64,000 nt of DNA from Gerris lacustris (GCA_951217055.1 OX578280.1:10852271-10916270); one strand, 5' to 3'; shown: positions 12,514 through 25,630, counted from the first letter of the stretch. Notes: generated by a model not told the origin, from the sequence alone. Program-made: numbers and translations.

Positions 12514-12673
12514 AGCCTTGTCCAGACTGCTGAACCGAACAGAGGAAACAAGCCGAACATTGGTCTCTGCGCATGCTCAGTATAAAGTGCGCCTGCGCAT
12601 CTCAGACTGAGCATGCGCAAAGATCAATGCTCGGCTCGTTTCCTCTGTTCTGATCGGCAGTCTGGACACGGCT
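12514..12673. mobile_element. PIF/Harbinger-type foldback MITE, 160 bp
   Basis: The ends AGCCTTGTCCAGACTG and the complement of AGCCGTGTCCAGACTG are flanked by TAA on both sides (12511-12513 and 12674-12676). The whole element is a near-palindrome around TGCGCATGCTCAG motifs. A second copy lies at 57295-57484. A 3-bp TWA duplication points to PIF/Harbinger. Confidence 0.82.
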
Positions 12674-12967
12674 TAAACATTAAACGATAATGATTAGTAA
12701 AAGCGGTCGAAACTGTTTTGAATCAAACCTTGAATAGCGGTTGGACAATAAGTGCATGAACATGGAGGTTTATTTAAGGTTAGGGATGGAACTTCAGGTA
12801 GGGTTGCAAGGCCAAAAGTGAAGCCATGGAGATAAGAGAAATTGGAGAAAAACAATCGTACTGCGCATGCTCACAACTTTAGATTGAGACACATTACCTA
12901 TTTTGTTTATTTTGAAACAGGTTATAAACTGATTTAACTATAAACAAATTTAACTATTAACCAATTA

Positions 12968-13597
12968 GTCCAGGAGATAGCGTGCAAAAAAGGGTCTGAC
13001 TAACATCAAGCTAGAATTTTGTGAATACGTAAATGTTGTGGTGTCTTTTAAGAATATGTGGTCGGCTAAGTTCGTCTACGGGACATAGCTTGGACAATAG
13101 GCATTTGAAAAAAGACCGGTAGAATGTGAACATGTCCCGCCCTTTTTGGTGGACAGTGTGATTTTCATGATCCTGAGTACGAAATTAGTTATTAGACCAA
13201 TAATCAAGTTAATGGTAGTTTTTTTATTTTTTCTTCACTTTTTTACTGTCCCCTTTATACTTTTTTTATCATTTCTACTGTGTCTTCAGAGGTAATAAAC
13301 CAATGTTAAATTCTTTAAAATTTCTTAGATTTAAGATTTGGCTTTATATGACCTGCCAAGTAATTATTCATTTTTCCTTCTCTTTTTTACTTTCCTCTTT
13401 ATATTATATATAATTTCTACTAGTTTTATTTTATATAATTACTAGTAGGTAGTTTTTTTTTAATTCCTATTGCCTAACTATGTCCCGCAGACGAACTTAG
13501 CCGACCACATATTCTTAAAAGGCACCAAAAGATTTACTTATACAGAAAATTCCAGCTTAATGTTAGTGAGACACGTTTTGCACGCTATCTCCTGGAC
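12968..13597. mobile_element. Family C foldback element (GTCCAGGAGATAGCGTGC ends)
   Basis: The left arm about 12968-13225 and the right arm about 13440-13597 share GTCCAGGAGATAGCGTGC, TGACTAACATCAAGCTAGAA and CATATTCTTAAAAGGCACC-type blocks in inverse orientation. The right arm is shorter. Other full or half copies are at 2930, 16481, 30311, 41334 and 44713. Confidence 0.78.
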
Positions 13598-15911
13598 CAA
13601 ATTTAATCAATAATTAACTTATTTATAAAATAAATAAAGTGTTATTTTAATAATTAATCAAATTTACGAAAAAGTATTTCAAAATGTAAAAGGTTAAGTG
13701 ATAAAGATAATTTTAAATTTAAATTATTTAAACTTACTCTCTGAGATCTGAGATGATAAATAATGAAAACCAAGTCACTATAAACGCCTAAATTCCTAAA
13801 TATAATTTAAATATCAATAAAAAAAAAACAATAAACTGCACAAAATAATTAAAACCAAAAATATCAGGAAAATACAACACTTGGGACAAAAGTTAACACT
13901 CAAATGGAAAAAAAGGCTCTGTTGATTGTTGATAACCTGCCACACGGTTCTTGGTAACCTATAACCAAGAGGAAGGTAATGTGTCCCACTCGTTCTCCAT
14001 TTTCCTAATATCTTCATTGGGTCACTTTTTTCCACAACAACGCTCCATCCCCTTGATTTAACACCCTTCATTTTACTAGGTAAGGTAACGTTGACTTAAT
14101 AACTAGTAGTTCTGTGAACAGTTGACCTCGCGAAAATTAGAAAAAAATTTAAACACGGACAGAGGGTCCATTTAAATACGAATCTAAATGTATAAGACGA
14201 TTTCCCGAGAAATATCTAGTTTCTGTGAAAATCATTTTAAACGCGGACAGTGAGGGGTGGGGTTCGATTTCCCGCTGGGAAGGTTATTTTTTTCCCGCTG
14301 GGAAGGTTATTTTTATAGTAAATCTAAACATTTTTTAAATAAATAAACCATATACATCGATTTTAATGTCTTAAACATCATTGGAACATCTATTCCAAAT
14401 TTCAAGAAAAAATAAAAATAAACTTTTGAAAAGAAAGTCTAAAAGAACATTTTTTTTTTTTAAATTAATAAAAAATTTTTTTTTTTATAAAAAAAAACAA
14501 CTATGAATATATATTTATTTCCCCAACTTGAAGTAACATTCATGCCAAATTTCAAGATAAACAAAAAATAAATACTTTTTTTTTTTGTTTTATTTTTTTA
14601 AAAATTTAAAAATGAAATACATTAAATATAAAACTCACACGTTGTTTTTTATGACTTCAAAGAACATCTATGCCAAATATGAAGAAAATCGAATAAAGCG
14701 TTTGGCCGTAAGCGCGTAACAAACATTTTCAGCTGAAATGCAAAACAGTCTAGTACCTGGGGAAGACTGGGGAACGAAAAAGTTTAACCATAGACCTCGC
14801 TTCGCTCGGTCAAAAATACATCTTTCCAACGAGTTAAACTTATGCAGCAATTAATATCCAAAGCAACCATAAGTGTAACGGAATTCATAACTAAGTTGCT
14901 TCTTAAATAAATTTAATACTCAGACAAAAAGATCCATTTATTTTCTTAAAACAAATTATGTCTTCCAACTCTGTAATTAAAATTAACAGCTGTTACACGG
15001 GACCATTCAAATTGTCGTTCGAATTTTGACACAGCTCAAATTTTGAATGTGTTAAGACATTAATTGCGAGAGTGCTATTGTAAGTTCGAAGTATTTTAGA
15101 GGCTAGTGAATGTCTGTTTTACCACAACATGACAAACGAGACGGCGTGGTTTATCCGAATTGCTTTTATAGCGTACGGTATTGTTCTGAGCTAAGGAGTA
15201 CATCGGGTGACAACGACAATCAAACTGAGACATGCCACTGTTGTTCTATGCATAATGAAGAGGAATTTGCATTCCAATTACCAGAGAGTCATCAAGCTCT
15301 TGGGAGGGATTGAAAGGGCTTTTTGTTTAGCTTCTGTTGTACTGGTGCTTTATCAATCAAGACTTAAGTACACCAGTTTCCAAACTAAGTTCTAAATCAA
15401 TGGTATCCCTCGATTTAATTATTTCCTTTCGACTCATAGGCATTTAGTCAGAAAGCTTCCAGTCAAACTTTGGATTATAGTCTCCAAGATTTTAAGATTA
15501 ATTTAAGTTGAAATATCTTATCGAGGGTAAAACTTCGAAAATTGAATGCGGCATAAAATTTACCGTGAATAAAGAACCATCCCCAATGTTAATATTTAAT
15601 TAAATTAAAGGAATTCTATGAAAGAAAATGGAATGTTAAAGAAGAATAGAAGGGAATTCAGTGGCTTTAATTAAGAGAAAAACCACTAAAACCATAATTA
15701 TACAAAGCATCTAAAGACTTTGAGTGAAGACGCTAGACTTTGAGCTTTAAACAAGCATTAACCACCAACCTTATGTCTTAAGATAGTATAATCCTTAGCT
15801 TTTATATCAGACTAAAACCCAAAGCTTAACAACATTTCAAGCTTACGTCATCGAAGTAAGAATGGAAACAGGCATTTTACGGTCATAAAAATATAAAAAA
15901 ATTGATGTAAT
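13598..15911. other. Mostly unassigned sequence
   Basis: Apart from family I (14125-14320), only short frames (13814-14071 minus, 15110-15313 plus) with no recognisable domains. A TTTTTTTT/AAAAAAA-rich patch lies at 14440-14600. Confidence 0.5.
14125..14320 (+). repeat. Family I copy with tRNA-like T-arm
   Basis: Shares CCATTTAAATACGAATC, TTTCCCGAGAAA, CATCTAGTTTC-type blocks with the inverse of 30781-30920. Near its 3' end is GGTTCGATTTC (14261-14271), a B-box-like T-arm, then GGGAAGGTTATTTTTAT. The last 26 bp are duplicated. Confidence 0.65.
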
Positions 15912-16445
15912 AGTACATTACGCGTCGAGTGCGGAAAGTAGCATTTTGCATGCGAGTGTGGAGTTTGCACCCGAGCGACAGCGAGGGTAGTAAAACCACA
16001 CGAGCAATGCAAAATGCCGTTTTCGCACGAGTTGCGTACCATACTTTATCTACGATTGTTAGATTTAAATAATAAATACAAAAAAAAGATTGCATTAATT
16101 CTTGAGTTGTATTTTTTTTGCCAAATTAATTATTTCTGGAGGAGTATTATTCTCCACATTTTCGTCAAAGTCACTTGATTCACTCATTGTTTTTCACTAA
16201 AAACTCGATATAAACAGTTGCTTTAATAAAAGAACAGCAAATTAGTTTTGTTAAATGTAAACAAACTTGCTAATCGTGCGTAAAGCTGAAGAATTCCTCT
16301 TCTTTTCAGCCCTAGGGTGGTAAAGAAGAGGAATTATTCAGAACTATGAGACGCGCATGCGCAATGAATACAAGAACGTAAAGAATCACTTTCTACGCAT
16401 CAAAACAGAGATACAATGTTTATATTTCGTATCAATCGTAGATAA
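15912..16445 (+). repeat. Family D copy 1
   Basis: Starts AGTACATTACGCGTCGAGTG and ends ATCAATCGTAGATAA. It contains an imperfect palindrome on GCATTTTGCATGCGAGTGTGG and a GAAGAATTCCTCTTCTTT hairpin. Two other full copies and one minus-strand fragment are in the window. Confidence 0.82.
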
Positions 16446-16480
16446 ACGTAATTGTTTGTTCTTTTGTTGTAAAAATGATA

Positions 16481-17092
16481 GTCCAGGAGATAGCGTGCAA
16501 AAAAGTGTCCAACTAAGCTGACTGACCTAAGCTGAACTGTGTCTGACTAAGTGACTAACTATCAAGCTAGAATTTTGTATACCAGTCAATCTTTTAGCGC
16601 CTTTTAAGAATATGTGGTCAGCTAAGTTCGTCTGCGGGACATAGTTTGGCAATAGGCATTTTAAAAAAAACAAACCAGCGGAGAGTGGCCATGTCTCACC
16701 AATTATGGTGGACAATGTGATTTTCATGATCCTGAGTACAGAATTAGTTGGTAGACTGAAAATCAAGTTGATGTTAGTTTGTCCCTTGACAGGTGACCAC
16801 GTTGATTTTTAGTAATGTTTGAATAACTAACCTATCAAGTGTGAAAATAACATCGACATGATTTTTGGTCTACTAACTAATTATGTATTCAGGATCATGA
16901 AAATGTTACTGTCCACCATAATTGGCGGGACATGGCCGCACTCCACCATTTTGTTTTTTTCAAATTCAAGCTATGCCCTGCAGACGAACGTAGCCGACCA
17001 CATATTCTTATAAGTCGCTAAAAGATTAACATGTACAGAAAATTCTAGCTTGATGTTAGTCAGACACTTTTTTGCACGCTATCACCTGGACT
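16481..17092. mobile_element. Family C foldback element with TA duplication
   Basis: Nearly symmetrical arms 16481-16790 and 16845-17092 are flanked by TA (16479-16480 and 17093-17094). The ends are GTCCAGGAGATAGCGTGC and the complement of GTCCAGGTGATAGCGTGC. TA flanks place it with Tc1/mariner-type elements. No coding remnant; the 79-residue frame on the minus strand is a shadow. Confidence 0.82.
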
Positions 17093-17095
17093 ATG

Positions 17096-17400
17096 AAGAG
17101 AATAATACGCCTCCCGAAATAATTAATTCAGCACAAAATACAACTAATAAATTAATGTCATCTTTATCAAAAGAGAAATACGAACTTACATATAGGAAGT
17201 ATATTACATTTTTTTGCATTAATTATTAAATTCTAACAATCGTAGATAAAGTACGGTACGCAACTGCAAATCGTGCGAAAACTGCATTTTGCTTTGCTCG
17301 TGTGGTTTTACTACCCTCGCTGTCACTCTGGTGCAAACTCCACACTCGCATGCAAAATGCTACTTTCCGCTCTAGACGCGTAGCACTATTACAGATTTAC
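17096..17400 (-). repeat. Family D fragment
   Basis: Minus-strand portion carrying the GCATTTTGCATGCGAG palindrome and ACAATCGTAGATAAAGTACG. It abuts the right end of the family C foldback. Confidence 0.75.
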
Positions 17401-17570
17401 ATAGATAAGGTACATTCTTAAATCTTTTATAGAGTGTGTGTGATAAAAGCAGTCTATTTAGGCTCTGGCAAAAATTTTAATAGAAGATATCTTTATTTAT
17501 CTCTAACCCCCCCCCCCTAACTGTTTTAGTTTTCTGTAGTTAATGAATAAGTAACAATTTTTAGTAATTA

Positions 17571-17957
17571 GCTACGTTTACATAAGTTATTGAAAGCTAT
17601 CTGAATACGGGCTATCTCTCAATGTTATCATAATGTAATCTTCCATGTAAACGTACTTAAACTAGTACATTTCAAGGTCGTTAGATCAAAAGTCTGTACT
17701 GAATCGTATTGAATACCCTTCAGTTACTTATAAACACCTCACAGTATTGAGATCGTATTAGAACATGCGCAGTTTCATGTTTCTCTCTTGGGTAACCTGA
17801 CACATCGACTGTACAAACATAACCTCCTTTCACAGCCATCATAATAAATTATCACGAGACATAATCAGTTGTTTTCTAATAACGTCAGAACTGTATCCAA
17901 ATACTTGAAAACAGTAAACCGTATTGAGATAATTTCAATACACCATATAAACGGAGC
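17571..17957. mobile_element. Family J MITE with TA flanks
   Basis: The ends GCTACGTTTACATA and the complement of GCTCCGTTTATATG are flanked by TA. Contains AGATCGTATTAGAACATGCG and GACACATCGACTGTACAAAC. A related copy is at 63578-63842. Confidence 0.68.
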
Positions 17958-18430
17958 TATGACCAATGACCATTGACTGAATTATTTGTGATTAAAGCGA
18001 CAAATTCTTCAAGTATATTATGAATTTAATTTATAAATAAAACCTTCTCAATTCAATCTAATTGCAGTCATCAAAAGAATACATGCAAACAGGTTATGTT
18101 TATAAGTAATTGGTTTCTTTAAAGACTACATTTTATGTTTACCTATTGGTGAAAATTGTTACTCGGGTGAAAAAATGTAAGATTTAATAGTTGCTTGACT
18201 TTTTTCTTCCACTTTTCTCGAGGTAGGAAACTTCTAAAGAAGTTTTGAAAAGCGATTTAAACAACAATTTGTCACTTACACTAGGTAACCGTTGTTAAGA
18301 AAACGTTCAATATGTTCACTAAATTACTTTTGAAGCGAAACACCCTTTACTCATGTACCTTTGTCATGTACAACTTGTTTTTATGCTTTTATTTTTTTAA
18401 TAATTGCAAGATAAAAAAAACTTTTTATAT

Positions 18431-18752
18431 ACTACGTTTTTAAATGTTCTATCATAAATTTGAAACCCGTCAAAATGAAGATTGTAAATATGGGATATGT
18501 CAAATCAAATAAAATATCTTGCGGATTTTTTCCGAACTAACTTTCTATACAGCAAAATTTGCTGAAAACGAATTAAATTCTTTTAATTAAAAGATGGCTA
18601 AAAGTATTAAAATAATGTATTGTCATCGTGTTCTGAGCTATTCTAAAAGTTTCAAATGTCTAGCTACTCGGGAAGTTAGTTAAAAATCGATTGCAAGATT
18701 TGTACTGGACAAACAAACAAACAAACAAGAAAGCAAGCTAATAAAAACGCAG
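18431..18752 (+). repeat. Family E copy, internally deleted
   Basis: Begins ACTACGTTTTTAAATG and ends AATAAAAACGCAGT. It lacks the central block with GAGATCCGTC. Confidence 0.75.
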
Positions 18753-18947
18753 TAAAAATTCTGATCTCTTTCGCTTCAACTATTGATAATTTTAAGCTTA
18801 CGCGTTTCTTCTTTGGAAATAGGGGATACAAATCAACGAACATAAAAGTGTTCACGTCACCTTTCTTCACTATAGCACTTGTCCTCAAGTCATCTTTTAG
18901 CCAAGCTCTTATTCCTCAATCCGATTAAGTCCGATACCTTCGTCTTA

Positions 18948-19628
18948 AGCTGGGTTTACACGATCCAAGTGGACTTGGACGAAGTACTCGTAGTTTGAAC
19001 AACACTGACAAAATCAGCTGTTTCTGTTTCAAGTACATGTTAGATTGATTGTGTTTGTGTACAAACTTGTCATTTTTGACAACTCGTTCTCATAATCCAA
19101 CTTAACTTGGATGGTCCAAGGTCCAAGTACACTTTGATAGCCTGTTTACACGATCAAAGTAGAGTCAAGTCAGACTTGGTCCAAGTATACTTGGACCAAG
19201 TTAGACTTGACTCTACTTTGACGCTATTTTGATCGTGTAAACAGTGTATCAAAGTCAACTTGGACATCAAAGTTGAGTTGGATGGGTTCCATCGAAGTAG
19301 ACTTTGATAAATACAAAAATGGCGCCCATCTGACAAATTATGTGAACGACAGAGGTTGAGGTTGAGCTGGGGTTTGTTAACCAGAAAGTGATATACCACC
19401 ACTATTTTAAAACTTAATAAGTACAATTTAACTTGAAAGTTCTAGAGGGAAACACATTTCACACAATCTATCTTAACCTCTACTTTGTAGTGTATTAAAG
19501 TTCCACTACTTGGACCAAGTATACTTTGATCGTGTAATCCTTACTTCAAAGTTCCAAAAACACTTGGACCAAATGGATTTAATCAAAGTGACTTGGACCA
19601 AGTATACATGGATCGTGTAAACCAGACT
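18948..19628. mobile_element. PIF/Harbinger-type element with an inner palindrome, 681 bp
   Basis: The ends AGCTGGGTTTACACGATCC and the complement of AGTCTGGTTTACACGATCC are flanked by TTA (18945-18947 and 19629-19631). The interior is built of degenerate TTGGACCAAGT and AAAGTNNACTTGG units. A hairpin at 19142-19244 repeats the terminal sequence CTGTTTACACGATC on both arms, so a shorter related copy appears embedded. Confidence 0.78.
19142..19244. repeat. Near-perfect palindrome inside the 18948 element
   Basis: The centre CTTGGTCCAAGTATACTTGG continues symmetrically to AAAGTAGAGTCAAGT on both sides. The ends CTGTTTACACGATC mirror the outer element termini. Confidence 0.88.
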
Positions 19629-20222
19629 TTATCCTAGACAGATGTCAAAAACACACGCGAATACAAAACGAACTTGAATAACAAGACGATACAAGTTACT
19701 GCTTCGTCTTCTGGACCGTAGTTCCAAGCTTTATTTGAATAACAAGTTCAAAATGTGTAATGTAGACTTAAAACTAGCTTGAACCTACGGCTTGGAAGTG
19801 TGGGATATTAGTTACTGATCGTCGTACAGTTGCAGCAAAACTTTCTCCGTTTTGATGAACTTTTTGAACCACCCTATATTTATTTACTATTATTAATTAT
19901 TGTTACTTATTTAGATTGTTACTCCCCTATGTTTTTTTTAGAATAGAAATGACTTTGACTAAATAACTATTAAGACAAAGGGGTGTTTAGTCCAATGTAC
20001 TTTGGGAGAAAGGAATATCACACTTCTGTTTTTTATAAGGGGAGTAACAGTCTAACGAAGAACATTCCATACACCTTCTTTGGATTGTTACTCCCCTTAG
20101 TTTTTTTTATAAGGGGGAGTAACAATCTAAAGAAGTGCCTAATTATGTTCATTCTCTTCCAAAAAATTGTTCTTTACTTATATATGACTGATCAAATTTG
20201 GGTTTTCAGCTGAAGAGTGTTA

Positions 20223-20916
20223 GAGGTCGACCAAGAAGTCATGAACACGGGAGAAACGGAAAGCTTAACTTCGTTTAAAATCGGAAATTCCGAGTATTGC
20301 CGAAGTCAGTACAGTCGGGTGCGCAGTTATGTCAAATCTCACGAATAACAACAGGAAGGTTTCCAATCTGTTAGGTTTCCTGTTTTGTTTGTTTTTATAG
20401 AGTACGAATTATAGTCACAACTTTCCTAAACGATTTTTGTACGAGCCACAAATCCACGGGATGATGCAAGTGCAAAGGACGCTACAAATATCGGGGTTAG
20501 AACAAACCTAATATGTATTTGTTATTATAAAAATGATTGCTCTCAATGACAATTAATCAAAATAATATTTGCGAATTTTTGGTTTGTTTTTCCCCTTTAT
20601 ATTTTTTTATAAATAAAATAGATTAAGAAAGAAGAAAATCTATTTAGATTTAAAGAATATTATTATGAATAATCAATAAATAATAATATAAAGATATTAT
20701 CGTATATTATTAGTGATTTCTTATCAGGTACAGTGTTGCCTGTTGCAAAAAAATTTTAACAAAATATAGAAGTTATCAAAAATAAAATTATTAAAACAAA
20801 AGAACAACACTGTGTTCTTTTGACAATGGTCTATTTTATTAAAAACTGACTATACATGGCACCAAAAAACGACACTAGTGCACTCCTCAGATTTCCATGA
20901 CTTCTTGGTCGACCTC
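20223..20916. mobile_element. TA-flanked element with 21-bp perfect TIR
   Basis: GAGGTCGACCAAGAAGTCAT and its exact complement form the ends, with TA on both sides (20221-20222 and 20917-20918). This suggests a Tc1/mariner-type non-autonomous element. The interior has no recognisable transposase. Confidence 0.75.
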
Positions 20917-21845
20917 TAGCAAGGATAAGTAATTTATTAGTTGCTATTACCAATATTTTGTGGGATTTAGTCATTACTTCAACGATGATGACCATCGACC
21001 ACTAAAGTCCTTGAAAATGATGTGTGACTAAAAGTATTACTAAAGTAGTTAAATTACTGGTTGCGTTTTTTTAAATAAACCACTATCTATCTAGATATGT
21101 CGCTAGAAAATTTATGGTAACCTCTAATATTAATTAAAATATATCACCTATTGTAAATTTTAAGTAATTACAACAGCTAGGTGTTCGTTAAAAATGTAAA
21201 ATCACTTACTATTTAGTACTTGATTACTTTATCATGAATACCTGAAGTTATAATCATCATGAAAACACAAAAATACTTTTTTATCACTGGATTTTCCTAT
21301 TTATTTTTAATTGTTGAAAAAGTTTGAGTGATATAGGAATAGGGGCTTTACTTTGTATAATTAAACACCTTGTTCAATCTCTTATAACCGAGAATTGAAA
21401 GTAAATGCTTTTCCGAGAGGTTTTGAGAAGGAAAAACGCTTCAACTATTTCTATTTCACACTCAAGTGAGTTTTCACTAATTATCTTGGCATTTTCCGGG
21501 CGGCTAGTTCTACACTCGGAAAGTAGTTGAGGGGCGCGGGCGTATAACTCAGACATAAATAAGTTGAATCAAATCCCTCTAAATGAAAAAGCTTTTAAAT
21601 TTATTTAATCCCATCAAAATGTTTAAATCCCTAAATGATTAAATTTAATTCACTAACAATTTAGCTGACAATATAATTATATAATTAATAATATAATTAA
21701 TTAAAATAAAGCCATCCAGTTTTACTACACCACCTTTCTTAATTATTATATTTATGCTTGTTTTTTTTTTGTTTGTTTTTTTTTAAAAAGTATATATTTG
21801 GTTAAAATAAATTACAGATCATTTTTCTGAGGTCACAAAGATTTT

Positions 21846-22666
21846 TATCTCCAGTAGGGAGAAAATACACATTTTCATCCATTGCACAGTTTTAATTTAT
21901 TATTTTAATAAATAATGATAATTATTAGCACTTTTAATGGATGTAAAGCTTTGTCCACACTAGTAGACATGTTGCGCGATTTTGGTCTCAGAGATATGTC
22001 TAGCGATTTGTCTATAGACATCGGAAGACAATCGGCGTCTACGGTCTCGTTGCTAGACCAAAAATCGCATGTCTATGTTTTTCCATTCTAAATGGTAGAC
22101 ACACTGCAACGGTAGTCATGTTGCGCAACGTGTCTACAAGTGTGGACGCTAGACCTAGACAATAGACGGTCTCAGAAGACGTCTATAGACACGTTGCGCA
22201 ACATGTCTATAGACGGTCTCATAGACACATGTTGCGCAACGTGTCTACAAGTGTGGACGCTAGACCTAGACAATAGACAGTCTCAGAAGACGTCTATAGA
22301 CACGTTGCGCAACATGTCTATAGACGGTCTCATAGACACATGTTGCGCAACGTGTCTTCTGGTGTGGACTAGGCTTAAGAGGTTCAATATTACAAACAAA
22401 TAAGAATTGGAATTAAACTCAAATAGAAGGTTATTTAGATGCAGGTTATAAACAAAGTCGAAAAAAGCAGTGATTCAACCCCATTCATTTTCTACTATTT
22501 ATAAAATAATTAAATTGGCAAACCTTACTTTTTTCGCCCTAGTTTCACTTTTTCGCCCTACTTTTAATTTTCCTCCCTACTTTTGAGTTCAGGGAAGAAA
22601 AGACTTACTTTAATCCCTCTAAACTAATCCAAAATCTTAACTTTTTCTCCTTACTGGAGAAAAAGG
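21846..22666. mobile_element. ATCTCCAGTAGGGA MITE carrying a nested Harbinger-type MITE
   Basis: The ends ATCTCCAGTAGGGAGAAAAT and CTCCTTACTGGAG bracket the nested element 21947-22375. Without the nested element it is about 390 bp, matching its relatives. Confidence 0.78.
21947..22375. mobile_element. PIF/Harbinger-type MITE with internal 111-bp duplication
   Basis: The ends AGCTTTGTCCACACTAG and the complement of AGCCTAGTCCACACCAG are flanked by TAA (21944-21946 and 22376-22378). The body is composed of GTAGACACGTTGCGCAA inverted motifs. A 111-bp unit occurs twice in tandem from 22140. It sits inside the ATCTCCAGTAGGGA MITE at 21846-22666. Confidence 0.82.
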
Positions 22667-22679
22667 GTTTTTGTCTTGA

Positions 22680-23695
22680 AATACCCTTTATAGGTTAAAA
22701 TAAATATCCCCTTTAAATTGTGGTAAACGGCTTAGTTAGATATTTAAAATCTAATTAGATTTGAAAGTGACCACTTGCGATAGGAAAGGAAGTATAATTT
22801 GATTGCTTATGATATTAATGTTAACGTAATTAACATAAAGAGAGGTCTTTTATTATTATTAGATAATAAAATTAAAGTGCTAAAAAAAAAAATAAAAAAT
22901 AAAAAATAAAATCCATTACATCATAAATAGAAATATATATTTTAAAGGCTGCTACTCTAGTAATTAATTATTCGAACATTTTATTTTTTCTAAGCAAGCT
23001 TATTCAAAAAATATATAATATTTTTTTATTTCTACTTTTTCTCGTTATATCTGTCTTCACCTTTAGAATTATACTTACATTATTTTTTTTAGTTATTTTA
23101 TCATTATTATTTAATCGATTAAAATTTATTATTAAACAATGTTTTTTTCTGTTTGTTACAGGTGAGTGGTTTTTCAATTAGTTATTTTTTTAAGAAGTGC
23201 AGAAAGGTTTGCATAAGTTATATTTATAAATATTATACATAAAATACACCTATAAAATCCAAACCATTGACCATTGACTCATCACGATATCTCTGAAACC
23301 ACTGAACCTATGATCATGAAATGTTGTACGAAGGTTCCTCATACCCCTTAGGTGCTTGCTAAGAAATCTTTTTAACGATCCCCATTTTTAATTCAAAATG
23401 GCAGCTATTTAAATACAGAATTTGACAGACAATATTTCCTGAACCAATTACACTGGAATCGTTTTGAAATTTAGAAGTTTCTAAGCTTTCTTTTATAAAA
23501 TAAACAATTTTTGTGAAAGGGTTTTCCAGTTCGACATTTTGAATCAAGATGGCGCTCAAATCCGTATTTTTATTTAAAACGCCTCTCAACTTGATTTTAG
23601 TTCTTCACCTTTATAGTTTCTTAAGATAAGCCAATACAATTAAAATTAGAAAATTGTGAAAAAATAAAATAAATAAATTTAATAAACATTAGAAA
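22680..23695. other. No gene recognised
   Basis: AT-rich. A 76-codon minus frame at 23359-23589 sits in sequence resembling common short repeats (AAACCACTGAACCTATGATC). Confidence 0.5.
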
Positions 23696-23775
23696 ATAGT
23701 CTGTCAATTAGTGTGGCACATAGCTTCCTTGCGTTCTAGGTACTTTAATGGTTTTATGTTTTTACAACCTATTTA

Positions 23776-24163
23776 TGGCATGCTTTAGCATCGATATATT
23801 TGAAATAATATAATCGATAAATAATATAATCGATATTTCCTGTTTTGCTGTCATTCAATGTTTATTTATCATAAATTTGAGACCCGTCAAAATGAAGATT
23901 GCGTAAATATTGGATATGGCAAAACAAATAAAATAACTTGAGGCTTTTTTCCGAACTAACTTTCCGCACAGCAAAATTTGCTGAAAACTAATTAAATTCT
24001 GCTGAAAGATGGCTAAAAGTATTAAAATAATGCATTGTCATAGTGTTCTGAGCTATGCAAAAAGTTTCAAATGTCTAGCTATTCGGGAAGTTAGTTAGAA
24101 ATCGATTGCCAGATTTTTACCGGACAAACAAACAAACAAGAATGCAAGCTAATAAAAACGTAG
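23776..24163 (+). repeat. Family E copy, left-truncated
   Basis: Starts within the AATATAATCGATATTTCCTG block and ends AATAAAAACGTAGT. It is preceded by a short family A start (23696-23775). Confidence 0.75.
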
Positions 24164-24411
24164 TAAAAATACATTCATGAAACCATGAAGTGTTTTCCCC
24201 CACTCTTCTTTCCTTGTGCACTTGCGCAGTGTTTCGTTAAGGTTTAAACAAAACCAAATATATTATTAAAATTCAATTCTAACTTTCTACAAAGATGATT
24301 TGAAAATGAAAAACAAGTGTTTATTTAATATTTACTATGCAAATAGAGGACTCGAAAAATGAAATTAAATATAAACAAGAGGACGGGAAGGTTTTATTCA
24401 GGTTAGCTTCA

Positions 24412-24450
24412 ACGCGAGAAAAGTTGGTTTGGAACCAACTTTTCTCGCGT
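24412..24450. repeat. Perfect 18-bp-stem hairpin
   Basis: ACGCGAGAAAAGTTGGTT, loop TGG, then the exact complement. No flanking U-run or promoter was recognised. Confidence 0.9.
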
Positions 24451-24709
24451 CATGTTATGACAACCTATAGATTATTCTGAAGCGCGTAAAAAACGCGCGT
24501 TTTGAGCCCACCTTAAGGTACGTCCAGAGCAATCTCTATACACCTTGTTATACACTCTATACACTCTGTACACCACTCTATACACCTTGCGTACAGAGTG
24601 CACGCGGGTTCCGAATCAGGTTCAGGCTCAGAAAACAGGCTTGAGGAAAGCAGGTGATGGCCACAGTGGAGGCAGGTAGAAATACTCGCCGTGTAATGTC
24701 ATTGACTAA

Positions 24710-25630
24710 GGCCCTATTCACACGGTGAAACTCATATCTCCTGGAAACTAGGAGACTCTGCGACCAAGAGACTCAGCACGTGTAATTAGGTGGCGGTATT
24801 CAGACGGGGATACTGCAGTACCGGCGACTGAGAGACCGTGCAACTATGAAACCATGCGACTCTGCATGCTGGTCTCCTAGTCTCCCAGTCTCTCACTTTC
24901 CTACAAAACATACCTTTTTAACTACCTGCGTAAAGATGATTTATAATTATTAATTATCATATTATATTTATTATAAAATATATATTATATTATATTTTAT
25001 TTTATTATACAATATATTATATTATATAATTAATTATATTTCATTATTAAATATTTATAGTAAAATTATTTATAATTATTAATAATGTATTATATTTATA
25101 ATAAAATATGTATTATATTATATAATATATGATATATTATTTTATTATAATATATATTATATTATATTTTATTATAAAATATTTATAATAAAATGATTTA
25201 TAATTATAAATTACCGTATTATATTTATAATAAAATATATATTTATTAAATAATATATTATACATATATTATATTATTATACTATATATTATATTATGTT
25301 TTATTATAAAATATTTATAATTATTAATTAATTATTATTACCGATGGTAATAATAAAACTATAAAGATGGATAATGATGTCCTCATCGCTACTAGAATCA
25401 CTAGACATAGACATTGTTCAGGGACGTAGATACACAAATATGAAAAATACTGGCTGTTTGCACGCCTATTATCGGTGAAAACTGACTTTACCATCTAAAC
25501 GTGGGTTGATTTCGCAACTCGAGTCGTGGTAGTGTGAAGATGAAGAGAGACTTCAGTCGCGCAGTCTCCCAGTCTCCTGGACGCGAGACAGCTCGAAACG
25601 CGATTTGCGTTTCACCGTGTGAATAGGGCC
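24710..25630. mobile_element. PIF/Harbinger-type element, 921 bp
   Basis: The ends GGCCCTATTCACACGGTGAA and its complement are flanked by TAA (24707-24709 and 25631-25633). Inner arms carry GAGACT/AGTCTC motifs. The central 24930-25370 is almost pure A/T and looks like a separate expansion or insertion. No coding remnant. Confidence 0.83.

Noticed and set aside
13814..14071. 85-codon minus-strand ORF
   Set aside because: No recognisable domain. The hydrophobic C-terminus comes from T-rich sequence.
15110..15313. 67-codon ORF rich in Cys/His/Ser
   Set aside because: No zinc-finger spacing, overlaps another frame of similar length, and no homologue is recognised. Could be an exon relic but is unsupported.
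19154..19426. 90-codon minus-strand ORF
   Set aside because: Runs through the palindrome of the 18948 element; non-coding MITE sequence.
22140..22403. 87-codon ORF with an internal 37-residue repeat
   Set aside because: Product of the 111-bp duplication in the Harbinger-type MITE; 111 is divisible by three by chance.
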